This document shows positions 22,637 through 23,376 of a stretch of 23,376 nt of DNA, piece after piece (within the stretch, counting starts at the first letter, position 1; every line of letters starts with the position of its first letter). The DNA lies in contig JAVBNC010000074.1 of NCBI GenBank assembly GCA_031551765.1, forward strand, positions 1 through 23,376. The letters run 5' to 3'. This stretch comes from JAVBNC01 sp031551765. Lineage in GTDB: Bacteria; Desulfobacterota; Desulfovibrionia; Desulfovibrionales; Desulfovibrionaceae. Position numbers and translations under genes: made by a program. A model generated the notes under the pieces. That model saw only the letters and a program-made list of their open reading frames with translations. It had not been told where the DNA came from and made no database searches.

Positions 22637-23293
22637 TCAGTCTCTGAGTGAAGCGATACGGTCCACGTCAATGGTTTCAAAGGCCTGGTGCAAATGGCGG
22701 ATGGCCAGCACCATCACGAAAATGCCCACGAAAAGGTCCAGCAGAATGGACAGTTCCAGCCACATGGAATCGTGCCGGGCCAGGGGGATGCCCAAAAGGT
22801 AAATGCCGTTTTCCATCACCAGATAGCCCATCACCTGGGTCAAAGCCTTGCGCCGGGTGACGATGAGCAGCAGCCCCGTGAAAATAGTGGCAAAAGCCGG
22901 TGCGAACAGCGGCAAAAACAGCGCGTTGGCCGGGACGGGCATCTGCCGCGCCAGCCACAACGAAAACCCAAAGCCCGCCAGACCCGCCAGAATGCAGCGG
23001 TTGTGCCCCATGTACGGCGCAATGGGGGCCGTGGCCGGCAAGGTCGCGTGCGCCCGGCGCAGCATCATGGGCAAAGCCGCGCCCTTGACGGCCAGAAACA
23101 CCAGCGTCAAGGCGATCAGCCGCCAGGAAGGCGCGCTGTCCGCAAGCAGGGTCAGCGCGCCCAGCAGCGCCCCCTGCAAGGCCACCAGCCGTATGCAGTG
23201 ACGCTGCCGCTCCGCGGCCAGAAGCCCCAGGTCCACAATGAGCACCAGGCCCAAAACAGCCTGCAGCCAGGGCGAAAGTTCCATGCCGAACAT
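22637..23293 (-). CDS. hyfE: HyfE-like membrane subunit (218 aa)
   Basis: About seven hydrophobic helices (VLGLVLIVDLGLLA, LIALTLVFLAVKGAALPM, CILAGLAGFGFSLWL and others) and the KALTQVMGYLVMENGIYLLG signature mark hydrogenase-4 subunit E, a NuoK-like membrane component with the conserved ENG(I/V)Y. E. coli HyfE has a similar length. ATG 23293 is chosen because GGAGG lies nine bases upstream; the frame further up runs through a palindrome. It overlaps nothing and precedes HyfF by four bases. Further subunits (HyfB/C-like) are expected beyond the window edge. Confidence 0.9.
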   Translation of the reverse strand: MFGMELSPWLQAVLGLVLIVDLGLLAAERQRHCIRLVALQGALLGALTLLADSAPSWRLIALTLVFLAVKGAALPMMLRRAHATLPATAPIAPYMGHNRCILAGLAGFGFSLWLARQMPVPANALFLPLFAPAFATIFTGLLLIVTRRKALTQVMGYLVMENGIYLLGIPLARHDSMWLELSILLDLFVGIFVMVLAIRHLHQAFETIDVDRIASLRD

Positions 23294-23312
23294 AGTGGAG
23301 TGCCTCCGGCGG

Positions 23313-23366
23313 CTGGGGGAAGGGGAAAACCCCTTTTTGGAAAAAGGGGTTTTCCCCTTCCCCCAG
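23313..23366. repeat. 54-bp perfect palindrome upstream of hyfE
   Basis: Two 26-base arms (23313-23338 and 23341-23366) around GG are perfectly complementary: a G5-A2-G4-A4-C4-T5 block and its reverse complement. Folded RNA would be a very long stem with a U-rich or A-rich tip; its two-base loop would need local opening. Close palindromes occur as intergenic units in Desulfovibrio-type genomes, from memory. It lies 20 bases before the hyfE start, so it sits in the leader or between hyfE and an unseen upstream gene. Confidence 0.85.
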
Positions 23367-23376
23367 ACCCCCATCC

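Noticed and set aside
21172..22647. 491-residue open frame opposite hyfF
   Set aside because: It is antisense to a well-supported membrane subunit, with no hydrophobic segments or family motifs.

Overview
The window looks like chromosomal DNA of a GC-rich deltaproteobacterium, most likely a member of the Desulfovibrionaceae. This rests on gene content, GC-rich codon use, and an energy-converting hydrogenase-related (Hyf/Ehr-like) operon; it is inferred from memory of these genomes, not from a search. No rRNA, tRNA or CRISPR array was seen.

Region A (1 to about 4100) is a decayed mobile-element zone. It opens with the left end of an IS21-type insertion sequence, with twin terminal repeats and the first codons of an istA-like transposase leaving the window. 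Next come four tiny phage-style genes joined by ATGA overlaps and ended by a strong terminator, then a small phage-type protein and an AT-richer HNH endonuclease. A RelE/HigB-like toxin and XRE-type antitoxin follow, with a promoter whose spacer is a perfect palindrome. The zone ends with a frameshifted, truncated P4-type integrase fused to the remains of a second antitoxin.

Region B (4122 to 8520) holds a large LuxR-type (MalT/LAL) ATP-binding regulator, a small membrane protein, a short-chain dehydrogenase, and the tail of an IS3-type transposase. The regulator may control the two genes after it.

Region C (8521 to 12503, minus strand) carries a putative secreted zinc carboxypeptidase/aspartoacylase-like protein, a NimA-like flavin-fold protein, an AEC-family transporter and a PLP-dependent threonine/serine dehydratase. 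A hairpin-rich block lies between the last two. Region D (12765 to 15172, plus strand) encodes an exported gamma-glutamyltransferase and a sirtuin with a desuccinylase-type YxxR motif. It ends at an 18-bp bidirectional terminator.

Region E (15247 to 18731, minus strand) is probably one transcription unit: a coiled-coil protein, a one-pass inner-membrane protein with a C-terminal OmpA-like peptidoglycan-binding domain, a Ras-like small GTPase, and an OsmC-family protein. The first three look like a membrane- and cell-wall-linked GTPase system of unknown purpose, the best candidate here for an undescribed system.

Region F (18876 to 23293, minus strand) encodes HyfE-like, HyfF-like, NuoC/NuoD-like and ferredoxin/NuoB-like subunits. 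All four nickel-ligand cysteine positions of the large subunit are substituted, so the complex is probably a ferredoxin-linked ion pump and not a hydrogenase. A 54-bp near-uninterrupted palindrome sits just upstream of the HyfE gene.
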